Assembly (NCBI GenBank): GCA_022885665.1
Contig: JAGQDJ010000025.1
Span: forward strand, 558,001 to 622,000
Length of the DNA: 64,000 bases
Source of the DNA: Triops longicaudatus
Taxonomy: Eukaryota; Arthropoda; Branchiopoda; Notostraca; Triopsidae
Direction of reading: 5' to 3'
In this document: positions 47,901 through 61,400 of the stretch, piece after piece
How the letters are laid out: every line of letters starts with the position of its first letter
Position numbering within the stretch: the first letter of the stretch is position 1
The notes under the pieces: generated by a model
What the model saw: only the letters and a program-made list of their open reading frames with translations
The model's database searches: none
What the model was told of the DNA's origin: nothing
Translations under genes and position numbers: made by a program

Positions 47901-50900
47901 TAGCTGCAGTCGTATAAGTTGCCGTTTGTACAGTTATTTTCTTTTTATTTAAAATTTTAAAGTTCAGGCATTTTCCAGTGTGAAGTGAAGGTGAGTGAAT
48001 TGTCAGTTTTAGCAAGTTATTCTAAATGCTTATGAGAATTTCCGCTAATGAGCCTCGCGTTTACGTGATATGACATTTCAGGACTCTGTTAGAGGAACTT
48101 GTCTGTTTAAAAAATCCTTCAATCAAACGTGTTATTCGAAACCTGAGATGTTTTGTCTGGCAGGTTTAAAGATAGGGCTTCCTGTTGTATTAAGCCTAAG
48201 TCCACCGTTAGTTCCCTTTTTATGCATTGCCGCTTTTTTTTTCGTGCGTTTTACAGATACGATGCCCTTACCGGTTTACGACGTTGTCATACTGTTTAGC
48301 TCTAAATGCGAAGTGTCGTACGCCTGGACGTATTACCTGCATCAGCATATGAATGAAAAGCTCAGCCCTGAATCTGGTCCGCCGTTAAGGTACGCAACAC
48401 CCTTCCTGTCTCAGAAATAAATGCCGTTACTTAGCAATTAATATAATTTTATTTTTTTCTAATTACACTATTTGTATGCATGAATTATATGTATTATTAT
48501 TATTATTATTATTTATTTTTGAATAAAGTCAATATGGGAAAGTATGTTTTTGGCAGTTTTATTGATTTTAGCTTTTCTGTATTTTGCAGTATTGGGATCA
48601 GGGACATTGAGAGTCTGTACCAATCTTCCGGGAGAGGTTCTTCGTTCGGTTCGCGTGATTATGTCAATCAGCATGCTGCAAATGGATCTGCGACGGAAAG
48701 CAAGTCAAGCTCAAAGGCTGTCGCAAGTCAAGAACATATGCGAACTATGGTTTTCAATGCTCGGTTGCAAGTTATCTTACTGTCAAGAGAAGTTTTGCTG
48801 CATGTGATAGCACATGCCGAAGACCCACTTGGTAATTTGTTCAAACCTGAGCGTGTCATCGCCTTATTCGTTGGATTGGATGAGAAAAAAGACATCAATG
48901 AGTATCATCGTTCAGGTATAACCAAGTCGTTTTTCAATGTAATACCATGCGAAGAAATAACCTCGTTGACCATAATTAAATAAAACAATTGGCATTAATT
49001 CCTCCAATATTAAAGTGGAAAGTAAGCCGATTTAAACGATTGGAACGAAAATTAAATTAAATTCTCAAACGGAACTAAGTTAAACTTTAGAAAAACAAGA
49101 GTTAGTATTGTTTAATTAAATGGAGCTATTACAAATAATGGAAGAAAGCAGCTTTGAAGACAGATTAAAACACCAACAAAAATAATAAAAAATAAAATAA
49201 TAATCTTAACGCACCGAATACATAAAACAATAGATATAAAATGAACACTCAAGTTAAATAAGTAAATTTGTTTTCTTTAGCTTTGTACAGCTTCCGGGAT
49301 TGGGTTCACATTAGCTTGGAAGATGGCGAAGTAGGGCCTGTATTCCGATTTCTAGAATGGAGTGCCCGTATTTTACAACGGATTCCTCGACTTTTACCAA
49401 AAGTGCCGGCTGCCTTCAAGTTACATCCCCGGCGTGTACGATTAGTAAGTTCAACTTTTTTAGTCATATCTTATGTTAAGCTTGTAGAAATGACGGTCGG
49501 GAAGCGAAAACGCCCAAAAAAGAGCGTCGTAAGTTATTTGACACCTGCACGCCCTTTCTGGTCTGGGTAGAAGCATCTCCAGTGTGTCACTCTTGTGTAC
49601 TCTGCCCCGTGCCATTCATAGCCAAGGATCATATTCTGTCTCTATTCAGTGGGTTCTTATGTCTGAATAGGCTTTAGCTAATGGAGAGCTTTTTGCGTAT
49701 GAATAGAAAAGAAGACATACGAAACCCCAGACACAAGAATGTCGCCCCAGCGTCTTGAAAAGACTAGTTTTCAATGTTCGCCGTAAAAGTACTAATCATG
49801 TCTTACTTGTGTTACAGGAGGAAAACAAAGTTATGGTTTCGCTGAGCAAAAGTGGCACAACCCACCACCAAGCTACAGTCATGATTGGAGTAAGAGAAAC
49901 CGATATGAAAGCTGCTGAAGTTCTGGAGTGGGTTAATCCTTGGGCGTTTATCTTCGAAGTGCCAGGTAATTTGATTCATGGCACATAGACCAATGCATAG
50001 CTAAGTTTGAAATTCGACATTTTCATAGATCACTTTTTACACTTGGATTGCACACTGCGCGTCATGCCCACCGTAGATGGCAAAGAACTGGGTGTGAAGG
50101 AGCTTCAGTGTCGTAGCAAGATCCAAGATTTGAGTCGAATACTGAAGGATTTGACGGTTAATCCAATTCACATGCTTTGCCAGGTAGTAAAAGTGAAGGA
50201 GGTGGCATTTCACATACAGTTTTTTATTAATGCTACTGCTCCGTTTTATTTACAAGGCTATGGGCGTCAACCCAGTGGATCGAGAAGAACTCGATGTGTT
50301 ACTCTTCCAGCAGTTCAAAGGAAACTTTGCCTGGCCAGGATTTTCGTGGTTTCAAATGCCAAGCCCGACCGTCACGAGAAGTTAGTTCGCCTACACATTT
50401 TCAAGCGTCTTTTAAATTTAAAAAAATAAATTCTTAAGAAGACCTTCTAGATGCCTTTTGCCTACTTGTGCTATTTAGATTTATTTTCTTCAAGAATTAC
50501 TTTTATTTTTGCATTACTTTTTGTATACTATTTAATTTAATTTGTTAATCGTATGTTTCTTGAATTTTTTGTAGGAAATGAAGTCTTCCCGACGTTGTTG
50601 CATTTTGCGGCCCGTTACGGACTAGAACGATTTGCATGGGCTCTTTTAGAGTGCCCAGGTGCAGAAGTGGCGTTACAGATAGAAAATGCGAAGGGATTGA
50701 CACCTGTAGGTATAGCGGAATCCCACAATTTCAATGCCTTGGCTCGTTGTATGAGGGAATTTGCGGTAAGCTTGATTATCACTGGTCGTTTTTAACTTGA
50801 AACTAATGTTTGTTGTATTTGTAGCAAGTGAGCGAGTATTCCGTCCTAGTAGACTACGTGCGAGCAGTTCGAGATTGTGAAGGTACGAGCATTAAGAAAC

Positions 50901-53657
50901 ATTAACTTACGTGGACTACATTTCTAAGATGTTTCCTGATAAACGCATTAGGCCAACCGTTTACAGTGTGGGATGGCGCAGATCATGCTACTTATGCCAC
51001 TTTGCTTGAAGTCGCACGCCAGTCGGATTTACATCAACCATGTAAGGAGCTATAATAAATGAATAAAGGTGACATATTTTGAACTTGATTTGAAATAGGC
51101 CAACTCGACGCGACAGAGACTCAACCTTCACGAGTCAGCGAGGAACCGCCCAGACCGGCGTCATATCTGATCGTTTGTGGGGAAGAAGAAAGTCACAAAA
51201 CCCACAGTTTGCAAGATGAACTGATCGAAATCATGGAGGAGTTTAAGAAAAAGACCGTGACCATCAACCAGGCAGAGCAATTGTTTTTTCAATGGAAACA
51301 ACGCGTGGACGTGGAAAAATCAATGGCAGAAAAAGCTGTACTTTTTTTTTTACTGTACGAGATTAGAATGCTCTCTAATGCGCTTTAACTGTAGAGAGAA
51401 TTGGAAGAAATGCGTAAACAGTTTGAAACCATCCAGAAAGAGTTACGCAGTGGAGTAGACCAAAAGAAACAGTCGCCTTTTGATAAACTGTCCAGATTCC
51501 TCAAACTTACCAAAGGTAATTTCTCTGAATTTCAAGCTATTTGGTTTATATACTCTTTATAACTTAGCAGACAAGCCCACTTCTATTCAAAAATGTTGCA
51601 ATTTAGCAGCAGCAGCGAGAGAAGAGAGCAGTACGGACTCAACTGCGTTGCCTGGTACAAGTCAATTTGAAGCCCGGCGTAGCAATCTCAACCCTATTGG
51701 TATATAAAGATTTAAAAAATTTTGGTATTCGAAAACTATTTGTAACTGTCTGTATTCTTTCTATTGGAAGATTGCTCGAGTTCCGATCGTATGAGTACCA
51801 CCAGTACCGCTAGTGCTGTCAGCAATTCAGATAGTGGCGCCCATTCTGACTCAGGAGACGATCCGCATCCAAAAGTTGTACCTGATTACGCACGGCCACC
51901 GCCAGGCAGATTTCCATACACTCCACCGTCTCACCAGTGTATCAATAGGCTCGCCACTCAGCTACCACGGTACCAAGTACCGCCGAAACCACGACCTATA
52001 CAGAACCCGTCAGAAATCCCGGAAGAACTCCCGAGACCAAGACCACCTCCCCGTAGACCACGTACGCCCGTTGTCTCGACTGTAGATGCCAATGAAGAAG
52101 AATTGGTAATGTTTCCCTTATTTAAGTTCCACATAACATCGTAATCTCGGCTGAACCAAATAATTAAAAGTAACAATAATAAAGAAATTTGTAAACTAAT
52201 GGTACGCTTTCTTTTCAAATAGGTGCGACCCTCTCCAGGAGACGACAGTACATACATTATACCAGGCGAGGATGAAGAATCAGGTATCGTATATTTTCTT
52301 TTTGTTAAGGATTGATATAGGGACATTTTAGATTTATTTTGGTCATTTTTCATAAAGAGACAGTTTGGATTAGTAACGATTTTATTTTTTTTCTATTGTT
52401 TCTAGAAGGATATCCATCTTCTGCCCTTTTATCCTTAAACATCAACGAAGACCTAGATTCTAGTTTATATATGCCGATGTTGCCTTCTCCCCATCACATA
52501 ATGACGATGACCAGCTCTGAAAAGTAAGTTGGTTATTGATGTTGTGTAAGGAACTAGATGTTTGGGATAAACGTGCTTAAAGCTACCGTATACCAACCTC
52601 TCCTGAGAATTAACTTTGTAAATGGCGCGAAAAGTTGCAGGCTGATTGCGCGGGAATCGTTAAATATTTTTTCCAACAGTAAAGTTCTTATTAAGAATAC
52701 CTACGGCTTTTCGTGGAATTACTTTAAAAAATGCTCTGGTAATTTTCCGCAATATTTGCGATTGCGGAATGCAGAAGCCAAAATTTGTATTTGTTACGCA
52801 AACTATGTATTTATTACTTATATATACTCCGTATTTTTTTTTATTTCTTTCATCGGCGTATACTACGTATTTATTTATAATTTATTTTATATATTATTAT
52901 TATACATTATTGTATATTATTTATTTAATTATTATTATTTTTAGGTATTACGCAAAATATTACGCAAACATTATTATGCATAACTTTACTGTTGTAAAAT
53001 TTTTGGAAAATACCAAGAATTCTTGTTAATGACACGACACAAATGTTTTTCAATTTCAGCTCAAATTTAGAAGCGAAGCCCATAGAGGATGAATATGGCC
53101 TTTTGTTAGACTGCGCTAGTAGGCCGTCTGCGGACCTGTCATCCGGCAGAATTGAGAATGTGGTGACAGAATCGGAGTACTTGGATATGTCACATTCCTC
53201 GCTGCACAGCGCATCGGTCCCCGCTCTCAACGTCTCATCCGGTATGGAGAATCGAGCTCACGGTACTCGCTCGGTCCCAAATTTGGCTAATGACGATCAA
53301 GCCCGTCGTTATCAATCGTCCTTAATTTACCCTTCTGTATCTGCCCATGTGCTACCGACCTACGAAGAGGAAAGTAAAGAAGTGCATTGTGACGATCGCG
53401 AAGTGCATTCGCTACCAACCACGCCATCTGTACGACCGAGACCACTCCCTCCACCACTCCCGCCCTTACCGCCGCAAAGAAAAGGCCCGATGCCGCCACC
53501 ATTGCCTCCCAAGCTCTCAGAAACGCTAGGAAGGCGAAACGCGCCTCCTCAGCCTCCTCGTCGACTGACTCCTTCAACCAACACACACAGTTACCGAAAT
53601 TATTCCTCGGAATTAGAGTTACCAGCTCCGCCTCGGCCTCCTAAAGCGGGCAAGTAA
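41947..53657 (+). CDS. Stumps/BCAP-type adaptor: TIR, DBB, ankyrin, YxxM, Pro-rich
   Basis: Cytoplasmic adaptor of the Dof/Stumps-BCAP-BANK1 family, which links receptor tyrosine kinases (FGF receptors in flies) or immune receptors to PI3K and Ras. Exons: 41947-43342, 48257-48389, 48590-48915, 49281-49444, 49818-49965, 50029-50183, 50257-50380, 50575-50765, 50825-50882, 50952-51041, 51099-51337, 51395-51515, 51571-51699, 51771-52105, 52223-52283, 52406-52523, 53060-53657. In frame, 1461 aa. Order: Ser-rich basic N-terminus (1-465); TIR-like (about 470-640, YDVVILFS, LQVILLS); DBB (about 650-775); ankyrin (about 816-880, FPTLLHFAARYGLERFAWAL); coiled coil (about 950-1030); Pro-rich tail. YMPM (about 1245) and YLDM (about 1303) are p85-SH2-type YxxM sites. 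Class XPPPLPP motifs near the C-terminus suit SH3 or EVH1 binding. The 465-aa first exon joins in phase across a 4.9-kb intron. That join is the least certain one. Confidence 0.88.
45467..45550. repeat. Tandem duplication, 44-bp period
   Basis: TGTGTCGATAAAAGATTCAT starts at 45471 and again at 45515. Both copies continue with a near-identical CATGCAATTTC. The small divergence suggests a fairly recent duplication in the intron. Confidence 0.85.
45684..45713. repeat. AATA/AAT microsatellite
   Basis: A short run of AAT followed by AAAT units, about 30 bp, in the first intron of the adaptor gene. Confidence 0.85.
48492..48513. repeat. TAT microsatellite
   Basis: About seven TAT units in the short intron between the first two TIR exons of the adaptor gene. 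Confidence 0.8.
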
Positions 53658-56600
53658 CCCTGACACGAGCAGTGCCAAATGAAAAAACGCGTCGTGTATA
53701 GTATATCTGAGCAGATTTAGGTTAAGGATGTTTTTTCAAGAGCTTAGCAAAATTCTAGTCTAAATTCCTGAAACAATTGCTTGTAACTTCGCGACATCTT
53801 TCCTTTCTTACATTCATACTCGTCATGTTTAGATTTTCCAAGGTAACATGTGTCGATCCAAATGACCTTTGCTCTCTGCCCTCATTTGCTTACTGGAATA
53901 CAAAGAGAGGAGCAAATTGTTGAAACATTACACAGCCATGTGATGGAACACCTTAAAAATACACTGCGTATGTGCAAAATGGATGACTTTTAGTTCATTC
54001 GCATGTGGTGATCCACCCTTAGATCAATTTTCTTACATGTTTTCAGTTCTAGGTCGGAAATGGTGGATTCGACAAGGTAGAGCAGGTTGAGGTTAGGGAA
54101 AGGGATGCGAAACCAAAGCACCCCCATAACCCTAACGAAAGGTAAGGCGACGGCCGTATAGGAAAACATGTCGAAATGAAAATTACGGTGAATTTAAAAA
54201 GCCAAGTTTTCCTCCTCCCATGTCTCCCGGAGTGTACATTGTAGTTGGAGTTGAATAGTAAAGCGAAGATGAGTCGAGCTAGGTTCAGGAAGGCACCAAC
54301 TCATTAAAATGCGACCTTGAAATATCCGGCTGCTGGGTCTCATTCGTTGAGGCTGGCATGAGCCCAAATTTTGGGATACTTCAAGAGCAAGTTGGAATGT
54401 CAAGGTAGGCGCGCTTGTGGTTCTAACAGCAAGCCTAAAGGAGGATGGACTCCCGGCGTTGCTTACCAAATTCCCTTTTCTCGTGGTATGGACCTCTTAA
54501 AGCAATTCTTTTGGCTGCGGGGAAAGAAACCTTCACCTTGACCGTATCTTCCTTTTGCCTCTGGAGCCTGCGATAGCCGGCGAAATGAAATGGAGTGAAA
54601 CTTTAGGCGGAACGAGCTCCAACCACCTGTTCGTAGGGTGCTGACTCCGGACGCCCTATGAGAATTTCTCGAAGGTGATCAACAAATGCATCTGCAGCTA
54701 GAGCTGGGTAATTTAATGACGAGTTGGCTGTCGTTATTACAATCTTCGGTAATGTTCCAGCACCTTCATTCTACACACGATTAGGCAAAAGAGCGTAGAA
54801 GGCGAACATTTCATATGTGCTAAGTATACGATTAAACACTGCTCGGCAGGGATGTCCCCGAGCTGTAAGATGCAACTGGACTTACAAATAGCGAAGGGCC
54901 AAGTAACGGGACACGGTCAACGAGCGACTAAAAAGGGAAGACTAAATAACATATAAGACTTGTAGCTTGAATAATCGTGCAAGTTTTCTAAATGAAAACC
55001 AATAGCCTACTCGAGTCTTTTGTCCTCGCTTGATTTCAGTTTGCAATTGAATTAATACCTCCGTCAAACATGGAACGCAAGGGCTGTATTGAGAATTTTA
55101 AAAAAATATGTTTTGTATCGGTCACACGAATTTTGGTTACTGTGAGAAACTAAGTTCTTTCCTATTCTTACGTTACTTTTCTAATGTTGTCAATACTCTC
55201 ATATGTAAGTGATGCTGAGATTTTTTAAATGTATACCTTCTAAAAGGACTTGTATACGTTTAGCTCTTTGCTTGTCTGAAAAACAGCGAAAAAGCTTTAT
55301 TACTGTACTATTCTGGGAACCGATTGTAAACGTAACCCATAATTTACGGATAAATTGAGAACGGATGGCTTGTTCTTCCATTCAGACCTACTCTTCTTCC
55401 GCTACCGTTACTAAATTTTGTGACCGACGCTATGGGAACTTCTCTAGAGCTATTTCGTAATAATACATAGGGAATCTAAGTTTTCGACGAAGACAACCCC
55501 TTTGCTTGTCATGCATGTCTGGAAGCCAGAAACTGGAACCCCTAAGTCCATTGATCTACATTTGGTTTCAACTATTTAATAGAAGCGAACTCAGGTTATT
55601 CGGCTACTCTGGCGTGGGTTCTGAACGGCCGGTAAACCGCTAATGGTTAGTATTTCTCAGAGTACAGTTTTGTGGTTAAGATGACCTGAAAGAATATCGA
55701 CCAAATATGCTTTACCTTGTCTAGACGAACTTGAAATCAGAGGAACTTATTCATTAACCTGTGCCAAGGTCTACGCTGGTACCTCTACGGATTGCATATT
55801 TCCTAGTTAGTCATAGTTTTACCCAAATAATTACGTAATCGAAATACCTTCCTACGTATTACGAGGCACGAATCGTTGACACGTACCTTGATTTTCTAAC
55901 CTCCTCTTCAGTTGTTTCAGTAAAAAAAAAATTGGACTCAATTTAAAAGATGCAAATTTTATTCCTTTCTTCAATAAGTTTCTACGATAAATAGAATAAA
56001 ATACACTATCGCTATAATGTAAACGCAGGGGTCGGAAAATTGCCCTCTATGTCCAGTTGTTACGTAATAGTATCAGAATAAATGCTTCTGACTTCTCCGG
56101 GATTTGCGGACTTGTGTGCAACAGCCGATTTTTTTGCCATAATCGATGTAAGTTATAATAGATTTGATTGTAGTTACGTAATAATTGATGTTGCCTTCAA
56201 ATGGCTGACTTCGCCGAGTTAATTCCCTATTAAAGACAAAATAACTGTTTGGACACTGCCTTTTTAAATATTTCGTGAAAACTTTCGTAAACATGCGCAC
56301 CTTTTAGAATCGAAAAATTTAATGTGCCTTGATTTCTTAGCTGAGACTTTATGTGGAGGGAAATTAATTTTTGATATTTTCATAGTGGTTTTTCTATCAT
56401 ATTTATTTGCAAGCATTTATAAAAAAAAATATACAAAAATGTCTAAATTATATACTTCATATTACTAGCAATGTTTTGCTATTTTTTTAATAGCAAAACG
56501 CCATTATGAATCTCTGCATAGATTACGAAATCGTTCGCGTGGTCTGAGGAAACTCCCTCTTCGTGAACCTCCCAGACCAATACTAGGTCAGGAAGGACGG

Positions 56601-58498
56601 GTCGTTCAACTTTTTTGACCGAGCCACGACCTAGCCACTGCATTGATCTTCGGAATGCCGTTAATTCCTTACTATTCGCCACGTTATGCTTTTATCATTT
56701 TTTGAACCGGAAATTCTTCCTCAATTTCTACAAATGTGTAGGTTTTTGGCTTCAAATTAGAATTTAATTTGACCTGGTTCTTACATCAAGAAAACATAGG
56801 TAAATTCACTGCCGAGTAAGTTTTCTGGAGTATCAGTTGAATGCATCTTAGTTGGCCAACTGCCTAAACGCTGGAGAAGTGCATGAGCAGTGGTCGGCTC
56901 AAGGTTCGCAATGAGGAGTTCAGTTATAGCTGGAAACCTTTTTGGTTGATGAAGTTGGGTGGCGGTTCTTGTTCTCTCCCCCCACCTTACCTCTAGCAAG
57001 AGTCTCACGTCGATTGCCTCCGAGCATTCCATAAATAAGGTGAAGCGGTGTGTACAGAGTGGGGAAAGGCAAAAGAGAAGGATACCTTATAAACCTGGCA
57101 CCACCATCGCCATCAACCGCGTCGCGTCTCCGACTCACCTTTTTCAGTCTTGAACAACCAGCCGAACAGTCTGGCTGTGAGTTGTGGACTGCTGGGAATA
57201 TTTTCACTTGTTAAGAAATTTTGTTTTAATTAATTGAGTTAACTAAAGTGTATACATTCAAGTGACTCGTTGGTAAAGGGAAAGAAATTACGCAACCGCT
57301 CTCGAGAGTATCGAGAGGGTCCGAAATTCGGAGCTTGGAGTGTAACGTTTCTTTTGAAGGATTACCTTGGTACCTGATGAATCACGCATAAAATAGGTAA
57401 AGCCTTTCTATTTGTTCCTATAAGACCTTCTGGACGTGTATTGCATTGTTACATGGGCGTTTATGACGACACTCCATGATCTCAAAGCTCGTGCAAAACC
57501 CGGATTTCGCGTTTTTCCTGGAACTGCTTACTACGGATTCTAGCCAGCAAATGGGTTTCAACGTTTTAGAGTTTAAAAGCGAGAAAGGGTTATCTTAGAA
57601 TGACAAAGTTATGGTAGTTCCTGTCGAAACGTAACCTTAACCTCGGGATCTTCAGAATGTCCTGTGTGCGATGGCATTCCCTCTGGACGATGAGGCTGAA
57701 AGCCTGGAAAAGGCCTATACCATTGTACACACCCAGGTCATTTGCCTCCCTACCTTTCCCATACCTTCCCAGTCAGTGGCGTTTCCCAAGCCTCCTTCCA
57801 CCTTACCTTGGAACCCAAGTTACCTGCAGGACGATAGATAATACCGTCACTTTTCCCATCGCTTGCACTACTACCTTTCCTTTAGGTTCTTTCCTTTCCA
57901 TCCTGTTTTGTCGCCCCCGCTTCACCTTATCACTTCGTTTAACTGACAAAAGTAACAGTACGGTTTCTTGAAGCCTTTTATCCAAGAAACTGAACTTGAT
58001 ACCGGTAATGGAACAACACAATACGCAACTCATTAGCCTTGGCTGGAACTGATTTGACACTCACTTTCCCGTGATTCTTTGAAACGATAGTGACATTTGT
58101 TGCGTATAGCTGAAACTCATCAACAAAGTTGATAGAAATGTAAAAAGATCGTTGAGTAGATTCTTAATGTATTAATTCAACGAAGTTTACAATTGTAACG
58201 CAGAGTAATAGGAAGTACTGTTGATGATCAGGTGAACGGCTTTTATTGGTTAGTATTTTTTTCAAGTACAGAAGCGTCCATGTGGACAAGAACCTTAGTT
58301 TCACGCTATGGTGTCTTCCTTCATTGCACAAGAATTTCTTGAATACTCTGAATAGCATTGCTTGCGATGTACCATGGAATAAAAGCGACATTGAACGCTA
58401 GAACATGTTTCACTTAGTTGAATATACTAATAAGTGTTATTTGGACTTTAGAAGAGAAGAAAATTTCTAATAATCAACGTTATTTTTCTAGATTCACT
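53658..58498. other. Intergenic, no gene seen
   Basis: A 4.8-kb gap between the adaptor gene and the lectin gene. Open frames such as minus 54469-54194 and plus 57657-57971 have no domain and no matching splice partners. An acceptor-like TTTTTCTAG at 58482-58490 just before the lectin start codon suggests that a 5' UTR exon of that gene lies somewhere in this gap. Confidence 0.55.
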
Positions 58499-61400
58499 AT
58501 GATCCCGAGACGACGAGCCTTAGCCATTTTGGCTGTAGCCTCTATTTGTGTATCGGCCAGTTTAGCGCAGGTAAGAACTCTTCAGTTTCTTTTAATCTTG
58601 TTTCCAATAGTGATACACAAAAGAATCTGCAGACTTTAAGGATTTCACGTCATAGGCTTAGAATGGATACACAATGCGGAGTTTTAAGCTAAGGGAATCA
58701 ATGACCTCAGGATCCGTTCGGATCTCCTTGTAATTTCAGCAAGCCAGGCCCTTGACGGAAGTTCGCTCTTTAATAGAAAAATGTTTCAATTGCCTATACT
58801 AACTAAAGTAATGGACGATTGTTGCATTTAATGAAAAGGATTAAAGCTACTCGACATAATTTGCTTTTTTTGTGAGTAACTTATTTGTAAATTATGAGTA
58901 ACTTATTAATTGTAAGCCGCGTTTCTACTTATTGTTATCATTTCAAGTTTCTTAGTTGACGTGTTGCAGTAATTTGCATATATATTTTCTTATTTCCCAT
59001 AGTTGTATTTTGTTACTAAATACCGCATTTTTTTCCAAACAGGATTCCGAATTGTTTCAGTGCCCAAGCGGTAAGCCAGTCCTTTTGTCTTTCTAATTAG
59101 CTCAAGTTTTTTTTATTAATTTTCTTTCATCTGCAAATTCATGGCCATTTTAAAGGTTCCCTATCATTGAAAACGAAATAGGCGTTGGTCTTTTCACTTG
59201 TATTGCTTGCTGTAGACCAAGCTCTGTAACCTGTTCCACATTCTAATCAATGCTGACATGCATGCATACCAACGAGTATCTTTTCTAATGGATATGCAAA
59301 AATTTCGGATTGCCACATTTTCGTATTCTATTGCAATGTAAAACGATGAGAGGGAGTGTCGTAATGACTAACGGATTTTTTCTCGACATTCACATTTTCT
59401 CCTGTGGCGTCTCACCCTGAGGTCACTAACGGTGCCTATTAATGTATGGCTTGAAGTTTTTCGGAAGGTCAACCAAGATGGCTTGGTATGTGCGTGCATG
59501 CATACGAAACCAAGCGTAGAGTACATCGCTTCCTAACAATTTTTACCTTTTCCTGAATTCCCATACTGCGGGGGTGGGTTGGATGCCGTTGGTTAGAACT
59601 ACTTTTGCGAAACGCAACAGACTGCTAAATGTTGGCCCCCTTGTGGTCGTGGCTTTTCCCTTTCCCTTGCTACATGTCGTGCTCTTTTTTGTTATGCACC
59701 TATTGCTCAGCAAGCCGAGCTGAACGAAACCTGTTTAAAGTCTTTTTGGTGGTCTTATTCTTCTCTGTTTGTATTCTTCCAAGCGACTCTTTTAAGTCCA
59801 GCGTCAAATAAGGACAGAAAATAAATCCTGTCTACTAAACTTTCCAAACCGTGTTACAGAGCTTTTTAATGTACTAAAAGCTACCTCGCCTTGAAAACTA
59901 TCCACTAAACGTGTTTTTTCCTCAATTGTTATTTATCTAGGTTGGGAATTACGTGGTTTGTTCTGTTATAAATTCTTCAACGTGCAGCATTCCTGGAGAA
60001 GAGCAGCCGACTTATGTAGGAGGTATGAAAACTTGGATTTCTGGAAATGTCAGAATCACACAAATTGACTTGTTTTTCGAGAAGGGAGTTTTCGTAACCT
60101 TACAAGAACGGTCCAGAATATTGTGACCTTAGTGTGACAAGCAAACCAACTTAGCTCTGGCTAGGATTACATAACCTAACACAACATAACACACCTTAAG
60201 GTAGATTGATGTATTGAAAAATTATAACACACATGACCAGGATAGCAAAATGCCCTTGTAATCCGAGCCTTTCAGTTTCATTCCTATCGACCATTATTGT
60301 CGATTTATAGTTATCGACCATTATAGTTCTAATCTTATAGCTCAATTGTCACGATGCGACTCACCCTCCTGTAATTGTCACCAAGGAAAACTCACCCAGG
60401 AATTTCCCCAGCTGGGTGAAAGTCAATCAGGGTAAATCCTGAGTCACGTATTTGTGGACAATGTATTTCTGTCCGATGGGAATTCACAGTCAAGAAACCA
60501 TGGCTGACGTCCTCACAAAAACTTTAAAATATGAAAGAAACTTGTTCTCATCAGATTTCTCTTCGAGAGCTCTTCAAGACTTTGACTTAGAAACTGCTGA
60601 AAAAACACGCTCGCACTGCGACCTTTTTTTTAAGTGGTTTGCCTTGCGGGCAAAGGTGAACGCTCCTCAGGAGAGTTACTACACCATATGCATACATTTT
60701 TTTTATCGGCGCTATCTGAACCGGCTTTTGGTATGAATGAAGTGTTAGGAAGCGACGGTCACGTCAGTTTAAAGTTTTCGGCTAGTAAACTCACATTCTT
60801 CCGGCTTGGCATTTTCTTGAAAAAGGAAGGAAAACGTTACCGTAGTTGTTTATCTCTTCCGCATCCTAACGGAAAAAAGCGTTTTCCGTGTTAGATGAGC
60901 AGCCTAGGCCCAATGAACCTTCCCCTAATTAATTTTCCGTGTTTTTAATAGGTATGGTAGCGACTTAGTGGTCGTTGAGAGTTTCCAGCAAAACAATGTA
61001 ACTGCCAAGTTAGCATGGGCTGCCAAGCATAACGACGCTTATTGGCTCGGATTGATGTCCTTGGATGATCTCAGTACAAATACCTTAGAAGCCGCTTCAG
61101 GATCTTTAGTGTCGCAATACGCGGGTAATTACAATTGAAAAAGATTATTTTGTGCCCTTGAGTCGTACCTTACCGATAAAAAATATTTTCGTAGGCTTCT
61201 GGCAAACAGACCAGCCAGACCCACGCAACGGTGAATGCGTTCGCGGGCACACCAACAACCCAGATCGGTCATGGGCTTTAAGCACTTGCGAGTCGCTCTT
61301 GCCGTTCGTTTGCCGAGCTAAAGCATGCCCTAAAGGTACGTGAGAAATTCCACTATAAATAAAGGTTTGCTTCAAACCAATATAAAAGGAAGTCAAAACG

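Larger units (their letters stand above)
43343..48256 (+). other. 4.9-kb first intron of the adaptor gene
   Basis: No convincing exon or nested gene is visible on either strand. It contains AT-rich low-complexity DNA (44520-44600), a 44-bp tandem duplication (45467-45550) and an AATA microsatellite (45684-45713). An alternative promoter for a shorter isoform beginning at the TIR exon is possible, because MPLPVYDVV has an ATG near the exon start (48261). Confidence 0.5.

Noticed and set aside
57657..57971. 104-codon plus-strand frame rich in Pro and Phe
   Set aside because: It has no domain, no homologous exon neighbours, and stops on both sides without splice sites that keep frame.
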